From a virus, in the IMG/VR virus record IMGVR_UViG_3300042923_000755, positions 1-40,202 of that record: 40,202 nt of DNA; one strand, written 5' to 3'. Of this stretch, positions 17,493 to 25,691 are shown one piece after another. The notes beneath the pieces are model-generated. The model worked only from the letters and a program-made list of their open reading frames with translations. It made no database searches and was not told the origin of the DNA. The position numbers were made by a program, and so were the translations under genes. The number at the start of each line of letters is the position of its first letter. Position 1 is the stretch's first letter.

Positions 17493-18404
17493 ATGGCAAG
17501 AAAAGCGTTAATACAGATCCGGCGCGGCCTGGAATCCGCCATCGGCACGCTGGAGGTGGGAGAGCTTGGGTATTGTACCGATACTAGCAAACTATATATC
17601 GGTACTCCAACAGGCAATGTCCTACTGGTAGCCGCGCAAAGCACAGGGGATATGCTGAAGAGCATTTATGATACGAACAACGACGGTAAAGTGGACTATG
17701 CTTCTGTGGCTGACAGTGTGATATGGTCAGGTGTTGCCGGTAAGCCATCGACATTCCCTCCTTCCGCCCATACCCATGATGCGCTGATTGGCGGCGGGCA
17801 CACCTTCATTAATTCGAGTACCAATACAGGTCAGCAAAACGCCCTAAATCCCCTGTGGTACGCACTACGCTCGGGGAAACAGTTGTACTTAGATGAAGAG
17901 TTTGCGAATGGCAGAAATGGAATATCTCCTTACAATAACTCTGGGGGAACTGGCGTTGAGCTTTCATTAACAAATCAAACAGGTGTGCCCAATGCAACAG
18001 GGAATGTAATCGAGGTTCGCCACAATGGAAATGTTACATCGCCTAACCTTGGGGGGGTCGTTTTAGGGTACACAGCTAAATACAATGCTGTCTTTGTACA
18101 ACTGATCCGAGCAAAATTGCCTGTCGGGTATACGTTGAATCCAAATTCCAATCCAATGGGAACGAGTTTTAGAGATTACTTTATGACTAATCCAGCAGGG
18201 ACAGGGAAATGGGAGACCTATATCCGTGTTACGATGTGTGGTTACGCAGATTCACTAAGCAGTGGCGGACATGTATCGGTATCTGGACCTGCACCTACAG
18301 CTAGTTCTAATTTAGTATGGCAGATAGCTAGTGCAACAGTATTTGAGCTAACGGATAACACTTCCAGGATTCCGCTGACCTGGAATCAGCTCAAGGGGGT
18401 GTAA
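17493..18404 (+). CDS. Tail fibre 2, Mtd-type N-domain with a distinct C-terminal domain
   Basis: 303 aa. It repeats the attachment domain of fibre 1 (LIQIRRGLESAIGTLEVGEL, GYCTDTSKLYIGTPTG). DTNNDGKVDYASVADSV (about 57-73) is an EF-loop-like acidic motif frequent in fibres, then PPSAHTHDALIGGG. From about residue 110 the codon use becomes AT-richer, suggesting an exchanged receptor-binding domain (VELSLTNQTGVPNATGNVIE onward). Confidence 0.78.
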   Translation: MARKALIQIRRGLESAIGTLEVGELGYCTDTSKLYIGTPTGNVLLVAAQSTGDMLKSIYDTNNDGKVDYASVADSVIWSGVAGKPSTFPPSAHTHDALIGGGHTFINSSTNTGQQNALNPLWYALRSGKQLYLDEEFANGRNGISPYNNSGGTGVELSLTNQTGVPNATGNVIEVRHNGNVTSPNLGGVVLGYTAKYNAVFVQLIRAKLPVGYTLNPNSNPMGTSFRDYFMTNPAGTGKWETYIRVTMCGYADSLSSGGHVSVSGPAPTASSNLVWQIASATVFELTDNTSRIPLTWNQLKGV

Positions 18405-18406
18405 CC

Positions 18407-19018
18407 GTGGCCTACGGTGAATCCAAATATGGAACATTGCTCTTTTCTGGCACTTCTGATGAGGACCAATCTGGCGGAATACAGGCCCCGGACATTAGTA
18501 AGCAGCTTCCCGATGTCTACAACAAAGCGGGGAAACTCCGGCAGCTCCTTGACATCTTGTCCGAACAGATCACCTTGCACAATACCCGGACGGAGGAAGT
18601 CAGGGCGCAGAATGCTGTTGAGACGGCAACCTATAGCCTTGGACGATGGGAGCAGGAATTGGGCCTCAGCGTTGACACGGCGAAGTCTCTGGCCACACGC
18701 CGGGAATTGATATCCGCCAAGCTGCGGGGCATCGGCACTACAACGCCGCAAATGATCCAGCGGACAGCCTCCGCATTCTCGGGCGGTGATGTACTGGTAG
18801 AAGAGGTGCCGGGCGAATACCGGTTCGTTGTTCGCTTCATTGGTACGCTGGGTATCCCGCCTAATATGGCTGGACTCATTCAAATGCTTGAAGAGATTAA
18901 GCCGGCGCACTTGGCCTATGAGTTTCTGTACACATACACGTTCTGGGATTCACTGAAGAATCTCACCTGGAACAGCGCGCGTGGCAAGACTTGGAACGAA
19001 CTAAGAGTATATGGATAG
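18407..19018 (+). CDS. Tail protein, DUF2313/XkdU-like
   Basis: 203 aa. LPDVYNKAGKLRQLLDILSE, LGRWEQELGL, then TRRELISAKLRGIGTTTPQM and EIKPAHLAYEFLYTYTFWDS are the conserved pattern of YmfQ/XkdU-like proteins (DUF2313), which connect fibres to the baseplate edge. The GTG start lies two bases after the fibre 2 stop. In most relatives this gene follows J directly; here two fibres were inserted between them. Confidence 0.82.
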   Translation: MAYGESKYGTLLFSGTSDEDQSGGIQAPDISKQLPDVYNKAGKLRQLLDILSEQITLHNTRTEEVRAQNAVETATYSLGRWEQELGLSVDTAKSLATRRELISAKLRGIGTTTPQMIQRTASAFSGGDVLVEEVPGEYRFVVRFIGTLGIPPNMAGLIQMLEEIKPAHLAYEFLYTYTFWDSLKNLTWNSARGKTWNELRVYG

Positions 19019-19029
19019 GAGTGAAAGCG

Positions 19030-20913
19030 GTGAAAACAACGGGCAATCTGGGGCTGAAGAAGCCCGAAGGAACAGATAACGTAGACATAGCTGATTTAAA
19101 CGGCAATATGGATATTCTGGACACTGCTGTTAAGGCTGTCCAAGATCACGCGGCTGATACGGTCAAGCACATCTCGGCTACTGAGCGCAGCACATGGAAT
19201 GCCAAGGAGACCACGGCTGGAGCGCAGGCCAAGGCAGACGCAGTACAGACTAATCTGACTACTCATACAGGTAATACCACAGCGCATATTACGGCAGCCG
19301 AGCGTACCGCGTGGAATGCCAAGGCATCTACAACTGTCGTCACTACGGCTGCAGCCGGATTGATGGCCGCCGCAGATAAGATGCTACTGAATAATAATAC
19401 AGGGTATGGCACAACAGCAGGTACAGCAACGGCATATACCGTGACGCTATCCCCTGCGCCTACGCTGGCCCCCGGAATGAAATTTAGTTTCAAGGCCCAC
19501 GTAGCCAGCGGCGCTAATCCAACACTTAATCCTAACGGACTTGGGGCCAAGCCCATCAAGAAGCCAAATGGTAACGCTGCCGCGCTTGCATTAAACGGAG
19601 TGTACACGGTTGTGTACGACGGCACAAATTTTATCTTACAGGGTGAAGGGGGGGAATACGGGAACGCGACGGCCAGTCAGGTATTGAGTGGAACTACATT
19701 TGGAACTGAAAACGGTTTGAGCACAGGGACGATGCCAGATTACTCAGAACAGCGAATGGATGGAGAAGTCTATGTTCAGGATACACAGCCCACACAGCTT
19801 GTTGTCGCACCTACTGTCTCTGGTGGATATTTTAATAGATGGACTACCTTCTTTATTAAAGAGCCAAACTTTATTCCCGCAAACATAAAGTCTGGTGTAA
19901 CCATGTTTGATGTAGAAGGGGGATATACGGCAGATGCTACCGCAACGGTAGACGACATCCTTGAAGGGAAAAGCGCATATGTAAACGGTAAGAAAATAGA
20001 AGGCCAACTGTGGGATATTACCAATCAGGCAACGGGCGTTAACATGCATGTACAAGATGTTTCACCTGGAAAACTGGTTGTATTTCCCGCCATTGGTGGT
20101 AACGGTGTGGTAAATAACCAAACCACGTTTAACATGTACGAAGATGGTTTCATTTCGTCCAACATCATGTCGGGTATGCGCATGTTTGGAATGGATGGCA
20201 CAGCTACCTCAGATGCTACAGCCACCCCAGCAGACATAGCTGCTAACAAGTCTGCTTATGTTAATGGCAATAAGGTCTGGGGGACAATGCCTGTTATAAG
20301 CGAAGGCGCTGATCCAGCCCAAGGAGTAGGGAAATGGGGCGATGGAGCACTCGCAGTATATCCACGCGAAGGATATCGTAAAGGCGGAGCTGGGGCGGGA
20401 GAGATTAAAGTCTCCCCTGCTCAGCTCCAGTCAGCAGAGCCGGCCTTTGTTCCCTCCAATATTAGAGCGGGAGTAAGTATTTACGGAGTATCCGGGAATA
20501 TGAGTGTTAGCCCTTCTACTGGGGTAGTCAACTTTGGCTTTGTGGCTCCATCCAGCGCGACAGCAAACGGGATAACCTGGACCCTATCAACTAATATAGG
20601 TGCTGGGAAAACAGCTATTATCGCAGTGAATCTATATTGCAGTGCAAGTAATAACTATTATGTCTCTTCGAGTTTATTTTCGGGACTCGAACTTTGGCTA
20701 TCCGCAGCCTGGACCGCAGGAGGGTCAACAAGAGCATCGATTATAGGTCAAGTGGGAGGAGCAAATATCGTTATGGCTAGATTATCCGGTGTAAGCTACA
20801 ATGCCAACACTGGGGACCTATCTATGTACTACAGCTATGTGACCTCGGGAGCAGGAACAATAAGCTGCGTAAATAATGCTCTGGGAATAAACATTGAATA
20901 CGTGTATATCTAA
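19030..20913 (+). CDS. Tail fibre 3 with repeated modules
   Basis: 627 aa. The N-terminus (KTTGNLGLKKPEGTDNVDIA, NMDILDTAVKAVQDHAADT) is nearly the same as that of fibre 4. Two coiled repeats of the form H-x6-HI(S/T)A-ER(S/T)xWNAK lie at about 48-110. Two tandem modules at about 250-420 share LVV(A/F)P, a central FI, SGxxMF and KSAYVNG(K/N)K. The last 110 residues form a beta-rich head. GTG 19030 has TAGGAG upstream; an in-frame start at 18991 would run through the previous gene. Confidence 0.82.
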   Translation: MKTTGNLGLKKPEGTDNVDIADLNGNMDILDTAVKAVQDHAADTVKHISATERSTWNAKETTAGAQAKADAVQTNLTTHTGNTTAHITAAERTAWNAKASTTVVTTAAAGLMAAADKMLLNNNTGYGTTAGTATAYTVTLSPAPTLAPGMKFSFKAHVASGANPTLNPNGLGAKPIKKPNGNAAALALNGVYTVVYDGTNFILQGEGGEYGNATASQVLSGTTFGTENGLSTGTMPDYSEQRMDGEVYVQDTQPTQLVVAPTVSGGYFNRWTTFFIKEPNFIPANIKSGVTMFDVEGGYTADATATVDDILEGKSAYVNGKKIEGQLWDITNQATGVNMHVQDVSPGKLVVFPAIGGNGVVNNQTTFNMYEDGFISSNIMSGMRMFGMDGTATSDATATPADIAANKSAYVNGNKVWGTMPVISEGADPAQGVGKWGDGALAVYPREGYRKGGAGAGEIKVSPAQLQSAEPAFVPSNIRAGVSIYGVSGNMSVSPSTGVVNFGFVAPSSATANGITWTLSTNIGAGKTAIIAVNLYCSASNNYYVSSSLFSGLELWLSAAWTAGGSTRASIIGQVGGANIVMARLSGVSYNANTGDLSMYYSYVTSGAGTISCVNNALGINIEYVYI

Positions 20914-20920
20914 ACCGATA

Positions 20921-20969
20921 GCGCCCAAGCGGCGTTTTTATTTTTGCCCTCGGATCCCCGGGGGCTTTT
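20921..20969 (+). terminator. Double terminator between fibres 3 and 4
   Basis: Hairpin 1 is GCGCC/GGCGT at 20921-20935, followed by a T-rich run. Hairpin 2 is GCCCTCGG/CCGGGGGC with an ATCC loop at 20946-20965, followed by TTTT. Almost the same pair recurs at 23597-23643, so the fibre 4 to XkdX block is bounded by repeated sequence. Confidence 0.8.
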
Positions 20970-20992
20970 AAAGGGGAGAAGGGAGTAGGAGA

Positions 20993-22969
20993 ATGAAGAC
21001 AACAGGGAACTTAGGACTGAAGAAGCCTGAAGGAACGGACATTGTAGATATTAACGACCTGAACGGCAATATGGATATACTGGACACTGCTGTTAAGGCT
21101 GCGCAGGATCACGCTGCAGATACAACCCGGCACATCACGGCAGCAGAGCGCACGGCATGGAATGCTAAGGCTCCGCTCGCAAGCCCAGCATTCACTGGCG
21201 TACCCACGGCCCCGACAGCAGCCGCAGGAACGAACACAACCCAGATCGCAACGACGGCATTCGTCGCGGCGATGAATGATAAATCTGTCTCAAGGGTAGT
21301 TGCCCCATTTAACAGCCTTGCGGCGGGTAGTGAGTGGAAAAGGATCGCGGTAGGTGCGGCGGGGTTGGCGAAGAAGACAGCAACGTTTGAATTGGCGTGG
21401 ATAGGAACCGGATTAGGAGGAAACGCGACTATCGAAGTAAGTATATACGATGTTGCGAAGCCGATGATTTCCCAGACTTTGTGTAGCAGTTATGGGGCAA
21501 TGGGTATTACGCAGGTTCGCATTGTATACGGACCGTCCGGATCTGAAGTGTATTTAGAGGTGTTAAAGTCCGCCTCTGTGGCCTTTACATCTTTTGAGGT
21601 GGTCATGATAGGTTCAAAGAATTGGTCCTTGCTGGCAAACACTCAGTCAGGGGCGATCCCTGGCGGGTACACCTCTGCGGACGTTAACATCGTTTCCGGG
21701 GCGATCATATCTAATTCAGACGTCCAATTTGTCAATGGTAATTTCTCTGGAATGCAGGCGTCGAATGTGGAATTTGGTGACGTCAATGTTACCGGGAGTT
21801 TGACAATAGAGGGAATGCTTAATGTAACCGGAGTGCCGGGAGCCACGACCTCAGACATGAATTTTTTCATCTCTGCAACCACGGGTTCAGACACGAACAC
21901 AGGGCTGGACCAGGGGAACAAGCTGAAGACTCTCGCTAGGCTTTTCGAGGACACGGCAGCAGGCCCTAAGCTTATGCCCGACATTATCAATCACACAGTA
22001 AACGTGATTATCGACGACGGGACATATGCAGAAGCATTGAAGATAAAGGGTTTCTCTGGAGCCGGAAAAATAACCATCAACTCAGGATCGACATACAGGA
22101 CAGCTCTCCTTATCAGAGGAGCGGAAATCACACAATGCACTTGCCGAGTTGAGATTAACGGAGTTACTACGGACCCGAGCGGTAATTATTGGTTCAACGT
22201 CGACGCATGTAGCGATTTATCAATCAGATTCGTCACGATCCAGCCTTCAACTTTGAAGGCGAGTACTGCGATTGACATTGATTCTTCAAATGTCGCGATT
22301 GGCAGTTGTAACATTAGTAATATGGGGGGAGGTATTCGCGCGAACTATAACTCTAGAGTTTTTGTCTCCTCGACGAGCGGAACGGGAGTTATTTTAGGGT
22401 ATACCTCAACTAATAATTCCCGGATGACTTTGACGAGCACCGGAATTTCGGCGACGACATTGCTTTCAGTTGGTTCCGGCGGCGAAATATTTAATCAACA
22501 AACTACGGGGATAATCAATTCGTGGGGAGATAATACAACTAGTTCCCGAGTAATCGGTGAAATGGCTAGAATCGGAGCAGGTGCACAAGGAATTTCTGCA
22601 AACACAATTACGAAAGTGTTATGGACCTATGTTTTCACAAATAATAAGAATGTTTGCAATGTATCTAATTCTAAATTTGTGATACCGGAGAATGGAATGT
22701 ATTCTGTTTGTTTCCGTGTTGGCCTTGATTGTAGCGCACCTTCCACGACGCAGCGTGTTATGACCTTTATAACAGTCAATGGAGTAATAAACGCTCAGAT
22801 TACTGATGTTCCTGTCTTAGCCGGTGTTAGTGGTGTAACATCCTCTGGTTCATCTCTGATGTATTGTAATTCAGGTGACACCATTGAATTGTATATTCAA
22901 TCAAGTGTTGGGGGCACAATCAGTAATGGTGACACTTACACTCATGCAAGTATTGTGAGAATTGCATAA
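20993..22969 (+). CDS. Tail fibre/spike 4 with beta-helix and C1q-like end
   Basis: 658 aa. The first 60 residues copy fibre 3. Next comes a collar-type repeat (SPAFTGVPTAPTAAAGTNTT). Residues about 290-510 have parallel beta-helix character (FFISATTGSDTNTG, NHTVNVIIDDGTYAEAL, then short strands with regular Asn/Ser), as in spikes that degrade or bind glycans. The last 110 residues (ENGMYSVCFRVGL, SGDTIELYIQSS) look like a C1q/TNF-type jelly-roll. The 3' end is AT-rich, a sign of domain exchange. Confidence 0.82.
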   Translation: MKTTGNLGLKKPEGTDIVDINDLNGNMDILDTAVKAAQDHAADTTRHITAAERTAWNAKAPLASPAFTGVPTAPTAAAGTNTTQIATTAFVAAMNDKSVSRVVAPFNSLAAGSEWKRIAVGAAGLAKKTATFELAWIGTGLGGNATIEVSIYDVAKPMISQTLCSSYGAMGITQVRIVYGPSGSEVYLEVLKSASVAFTSFEVVMIGSKNWSLLANTQSGAIPGGYTSADVNIVSGAIISNSDVQFVNGNFSGMQASNVEFGDVNVTGSLTIEGMLNVTGVPGATTSDMNFFISATTGSDTNTGLDQGNKLKTLARLFEDTAAGPKLMPDIINHTVNVIIDDGTYAEALKIKGFSGAGKITINSGSTYRTALLIRGAEITQCTCRVEINGVTTDPSGNYWFNVDACSDLSIRFVTIQPSTLKASTAIDIDSSNVAIGSCNISNMGGGIRANYNSRVFVSSTSGTGVILGYTSTNNSRMTLTSTGISATTLLSVGSGGEIFNQQTTGIINSWGDNTTSSRVIGEMARIGAGAQGISANTITKVLWTYVFTNNKNVCNVSNSKFVIPENGMYSVCFRVGLDCSAPSTTQRVMTFITVNGVINAQITDVPVLAGVSGVTSSGSSLMYCNSGDTIELYIQSSVGGTISNGDTYTHASIVRIA

Positions 22970-22989
22970 AAAGGAGGCGAAACAAACAT

Positions 22990-23475
22990 ATGAATATAGC
23001 ACAAGCAATTATGTATTTATATCCTAACACTGAACAAATGCGAGATTTTATTGTTCAAGATAACGGCCCTGAACCTGTTCTACATGAAGGAGCAGAAGAA
23101 AAAGGCCGTGTACGCTACGAGATCAAGCCGCCAGAAGATGGCAAGGAACCGCAGGAGGGTGTTCACTACCGTTACGGCATTGACTATAACCTACTGACCG
23201 AGGGCGAGGATTACGACCTGATTGAGCGCGGCCCTCACATTGCCGTCTGGAACCTGGACGCGCCGCAGCCTACGGAAGCGGAGTTACAAGCAGCCTGGGA
23301 AGCGTATCAGATTGCCGAGGGGAACAAGCCGCCGGAGCTGACGGAGCTGGAGCAGCTGTGGATGGATAACGCTGGGTTGCTGCTGGAGCTGGCGCAGACA
23401 CAGGCCCGCCAGGATCAGGCCGAGCAGGATCAAGCGGCCCTGGTACTCAGCCTTGTTATGGGAGGTGTATTGTAA
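22990..23475 (+). CDS. XkdW-like tail protein
   Basis: 161 aa. The pattern MNIAQAIMYLYPNTEQMRDF, then Tyr-rich GVHYRYGIDYNLLTEGEDYD, WNLDAPQPTEAELQAAWEAY and a Gln/Ala-rich helical C-terminus is that of PBSX XkdW. Relatives sit between fibres and the lysis genes and may act as fibre chaperones. The first 100 bases are AT-richer than the rest. The ATG has AAAAGGAGG upstream. Its TAA is followed at once by the XkdX-like ATG. Confidence 0.78.
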   Translation: MNIAQAIMYLYPNTEQMRDFIVQDNGPEPVLHEGAEEKGRVRYEIKPPEDGKEPQEGVHYRYGIDYNLLTEGEDYDLIERGPHIAVWNLDAPQPTEAELQAAWEAYQIAEGNKPPELTELEQLWMDNAGLLLELAQTQARQDQAEQDQAALVLSLVMGGVL

Positions 23476-23607
23476 ATGGACTGGTTTACACTCATTAAGC
23501 GTTACTACGCCGGAGGGTTTTACACAGTGGAGCAAGTGCAGGTCTTTGTATCTGCTAAAAAGATTACAGCCGAGCAGGCTACAGAGATTACAGCAGACGC
23601 CGAATAG
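23476..23607 (+). CDS. XkdX-like small protein
   Basis: 43 aa, starting MDWFTLIKRYYAGGFYTVEQ and ending ITADAE. This matches the tiny XkdX family (a W-F/I-x-Lys-x-YY-x-x-G-x-Y/W-T core) that follows XkdW in PBSX-like phages. It begins at the base after the XkdW stop and ends inside the downstream terminator stem. Function unknown in the family. Confidence 0.8.
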   Translation: MDWFTLIKRYYAGGFYTVEQVQVFVSAKKITAEQATEITADAE

Positions 23608-23643
23608 CAGGCGTTTTTATTTTGCCCTCGGATCCTCGGGGGC
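23597..23643 (+). terminator. Double terminator after XkdX-like gene
   Basis: Hairpin 1 ACGCC/GGCGT (23597-23614), followed by TTTTATTTT, overlaps the XkdX stop. Hairpin 2 GCCCTCGG/TCGGGGGC (23624-23643) repeats the one at 20946-20965, including the ATCC loop. Confidence 0.78.
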
Positions 23644-23674
23644 TATTTGAATTTTGGGAGAGGGGAGCGGGGGA

Positions 23675-23974
23675 ATGAATAGCACTAGCGTCAATAATCT
23701 CGAAAAGCTGCTGCCGCTCGCAGACAAATACGGCCTTGCCTATATCGTGGCGCTGGTATTGGTCTTTATCGTCTTCGGTTTTGTCCGGGACGTCCGGCGC
23801 GGGAAGCTGGTTCCGCGTGAGCTGCTGGACCGTGCAGAGGAGGACCGGGACCGGCTGCAGGCGATTCTGGATAAAGAGCGGGCCGACTTTATGGCTCCAA
23901 CGCTGGAAGTGCTGCAGCGTCTCAAAATAGATCATGCTGCCCATAACGGCAGTGATGAGGATAGGGGAGGATAA
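23675..23974 (+). CDS. Small membrane protein of lysis cassette (BhlA/UviB-like layout)
   Basis: 99 aa. A single hydrophobic helix at about 21-38 (YGLAYIVALVLVFIVFGF) is followed by a charged coiled coil (LLDRAEEDRDRLQAILDKER). This topology resembles BhlA/UviB-type holin-associated proteins. ATG 23675 has GAGCGGGGG upstream; an in-frame TTG at 23654 has none. First gene of the lysis cassette after a terminator, so a promoter may be nearby, though I cannot identify one with confidence. Confidence 0.7.
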   Translation: MNSTSVNNLEKLLPLADKYGLAYIVALVLVFIVFGFVRDVRRGKLVPRELLDRAEEDRDRLQAILDKERADFMAPTLEVLQRLKIDHAAHNGSDEDRGG

Positions 23975-23976
23975 CC

Positions 23977-24177
23977 GTGTTTAGTCAATGGTTAAAACGA
24001 TTATCGCCCCAGCACCGAGAAAAAGAGAAGGAGCTGGAACGGGCATCAGGTCGGGTTGCGTTAAGCATTGCCCGCTATAAAAATATGTCGAGGGAGATCC
24101 AGGAGGAAATCGAGCGGAACAAGTTCGCGCGCTTCCTGGTTTATGACAAGGGGGATCATTACCATGGGGGGAATTGA
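23977..24177 (+). CDS. Small helical protein of unknown function in lysis cassette
   Basis: 66 aa, strongly charged (HREKEKELERASGRVALSIA), no membrane segment, and an HYHGGN C-terminus. GTG start with GGGGAGGA upstream, two bases after the preceding stop. It overlaps the next gene. Not recognised; position between membrane proteins suggests a lysis-control or spanin-related part. Confidence 0.65.
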   Translation: MFSQWLKRLSPQHREKEKELERASGRVALSIARYKNMSREIQEEIERNKFARFLVYDKGDHYHGGN

Positions 24178-24538
24178 TATTTTGCTGCTGGTGGCGTATT
24201 CCGTATCTATGATCTGCGCGGTGCTGCTGTTTATTTCACTGTCCATGTATTTTCACAAGCGATTCCAAAGGAAGACGGTGAGCCTATTCATGCTCGCGGT
24301 CTTCTTTTTTCTTAGCGCCTACACGGTAAAGATGGCCGTGGCGTTCTGGGTTCGCTTTAGCTCAGCTTCAGGCGGCGCGGCGCTATACACAACGCTTAAA
24401 TCTACCGCCTGGGCTGTGGCGCAGGTCGGGACCACCGTAGGGCTGCTGGTGCTTACGGTGTTGATGTACACAAAAGGGCAAGACATCTTTGTGTCGCTGC
24501 CTAAGAGGGGGAAGAGAAGTCATGAAGATAGCCATTGA
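24164..24538 (+). CDS. Three-helix membrane protein, possible holin/antiholin
   Basis: 124 aa with hydrophobic segments at about 4-30, 42-62 and 84-106 and a basic C-terminus. ATG 24164 has AAGGGGG eight bases upstream. It overlaps the amidase start. Family not recognised; the position suggests a second holin or an antiholin beside the LLH-type holin. Confidence 0.68.
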   Translation: MGGIDILLLVAYSVSMICAVLLFISLSMYFHKRFQRKTVSLFMLAVFFFLSAYTVKMAVAFWVRFSSASGGAALYTTLKSTAWAVAQVGTTVGLLVLTVLMYTKGQDIFVSLPKRGKRSHEDSH

Positions 24539-25277
24539 CGCCGGACATGGCCCGCAGACGCCGGGCAAACGCTGCCCGGACGATAGCATGAGGGAATTTG
24601 CTTTTAACAGCGTGGTGGCCCGGTACGTCCGGGCGGGCCTGCTGGAGTATGACGGGGTACAGACGATGTTCACGCACGCAGATGATGGCAGCCGGGATGT
24701 GCCGCTCAAAGAGCGCACCAACGCCGCCAACAAGTGGGGGGCAGATCTATTTGTGTCCATCCACGCGAACGCCATGGGGGCCGGCTGGAGCGCAGCCCGG
24801 GGCATCGAGACCTTCACCTATACGACCCGTCCGGCGTCTGCGGTGGCGCTGGCTACGGCCGTGCAACGGCAGCTCGTCAAGGCAACGGGCCTTTATGACC
24901 GCGGCGTGAAAGCAGAGAACTTCCACGTGCTACGGGAATCTAAGGCGGTATCTATCCTGGTCGAGTGCGGTTTTATGAGCAACCGGGAAGAGGCCGTATT
25001 ATTGAAATCGGATGCTTACCGGCGGAAGTGTGCGGCGGCCATCGTGGCCGGGATTGCAGAAGCAGTGGGACTCAAAAAGAAGAAGGAGGAATCAAACGAT
25101 ATGCGAGTGGATAAGGCGGGAACGGTTGTCAACGGTAACCGGCTGGGGGAAGACAGCGTGCTGATTGAGGGCCGGGTATATGTGCCGCTGGCTGCCATAG
25201 GTAAGGCCCTGGGCGCGGCGGTGGACTGGAACAACGTCACTAAGACGGCGACCATCACAACCAAGGGGGCGAAGTGA
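24522..25277 (+). CDS. Endolysin: N-acetylmuramoyl-L-alanine amidase (Amidase_3) with stalk domain
   Basis: 251 aa. It cuts the amide bond between MurNAc and the stem peptide. Zinc ligands are His9 (IDAGHG), Glu25 (SMREFAFN) and His81 (VSIHANA); Glu148 (LVECGFMSN) is the catalytic residue. Residues about 195-251 form a copper-amine-oxidase-N-like stalk domain (NGNRLGEDSVLIEGRVYVPL), a wall-binding module common in Paenibacillus. There is no signal peptide, so release depends on the holin. The ATG at 24522 follows AAGAGGGGGAAGAG. Confidence 0.93.
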   Translation: MKIAIDAGHGPQTPGKRCPDDSMREFAFNSVVARYVRAGLLEYDGVQTMFTHADDGSRDVPLKERTNAANKWGADLFVSIHANAMGAGWSAARGIETFTYTTRPASAVALATAVQRQLVKATGLYDRGVKAENFHVLRESKAVSILVECGFMSNREEAVLLKSDAYRRKCAAAIVAGIAEAVGLKKKKEESNDMRVDKAGTVVNGNRLGEDSVLIEGRVYVPLAAIGKALGAAVDWNNVTKTATITTKGAK

Positions 25278-25633
25278 TGCAACCAATCGTTGAAGCAGCA
25301 CAGCCCTATGTCACGACCATTGTCACCGCCGTTGTGGGCGCTCTGGCTGCCGTTCTGCTGGCTGCTGTTGGCGCGGTGAGGGCTAAGGCAATAGCGTACT
25401 TTGACAGCAAGCTGGACGCTACACAGCGGGAGCTGCTGCATAAGGTGGCCGGCGAAGCATTTGCATACGCGGAGACGGTGTACAAAAGCGAAGAGAGTCA
25501 AATTAAGCTTGCCCAGGCTCTGGAGTATGCAACCCAGCAGTTAGGCCGCAAGGGCATCCGGGTAACCCCGGAAGAGATCCGGGCGGCCATTGAGGCAGCG
25601 TGCCTTAAGGCACAAGCTCCCGCAGCACAGTAA
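25277..25633 (+). CDS. Holin, LLH family
   Basis: 118 aa. One hydrophobic helix at about 11-36 (VTTIVTAVVGALAAVLLAAV) is followed by a long amphipathic helix and the conserved C-terminal part (ALEYATQQLGRKGIRVTPEE, then IEAACLKA), as in phage LL-H-type holins. The ATG overlaps the amidase TGA. Last gene of the late operon. The conserved hairpin element starts at its stop codon. Confidence 0.88.
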   Translation: MQPIVEAAQPYVTTIVTAVVGALAAVLLAAVGAVRAKAIAYFDSKLDATQRELLHKVAGEAFAYAETVYKSEESQIKLAQALEYATQQLGRKGIRVTPEEIRAAIEAACLKAQAPAAQ

Positions 25634-25657
25634 AATCCTAAACGTTTGGGAATATGA
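25631..25657 (+). repeat. Conserved 3'-end hairpin element, copy 2
   Basis: Starts at the holin stop codon. Stem TCCTAA/TTGGGA with an ACGT loop, then AATAT. It matches copy 1 (9120-9146) at 24 of 27 positions. The single stem change is C to T opposite G, which keeps the RNA stem. Confidence 0.7.
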
Positions 25658-25659
25658 AA

Positions 25660-25684
25660 AGCCCCGCCGGTTGATGCTGGCGGG
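25660..25684 (-). terminator. Convergent terminator between holin and lipoprotein genes
   Basis: CCCCGCC/GGCGGGG stem with a loop of about ten bases. On the minus strand it is followed by CTTTTC, so it mainly ends the lipoprotein transcript, but the stem can also stop the late transcript. Confidence 0.7.
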
Positions 25685-25691
25685 GGAATGC

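Noticed and set aside
16458-18404. Diversity-generating retroelement linked to Mtd-type fibres
   Set aside because: No reverse transcriptase, accessory protein or template/variable repeat pair was found.
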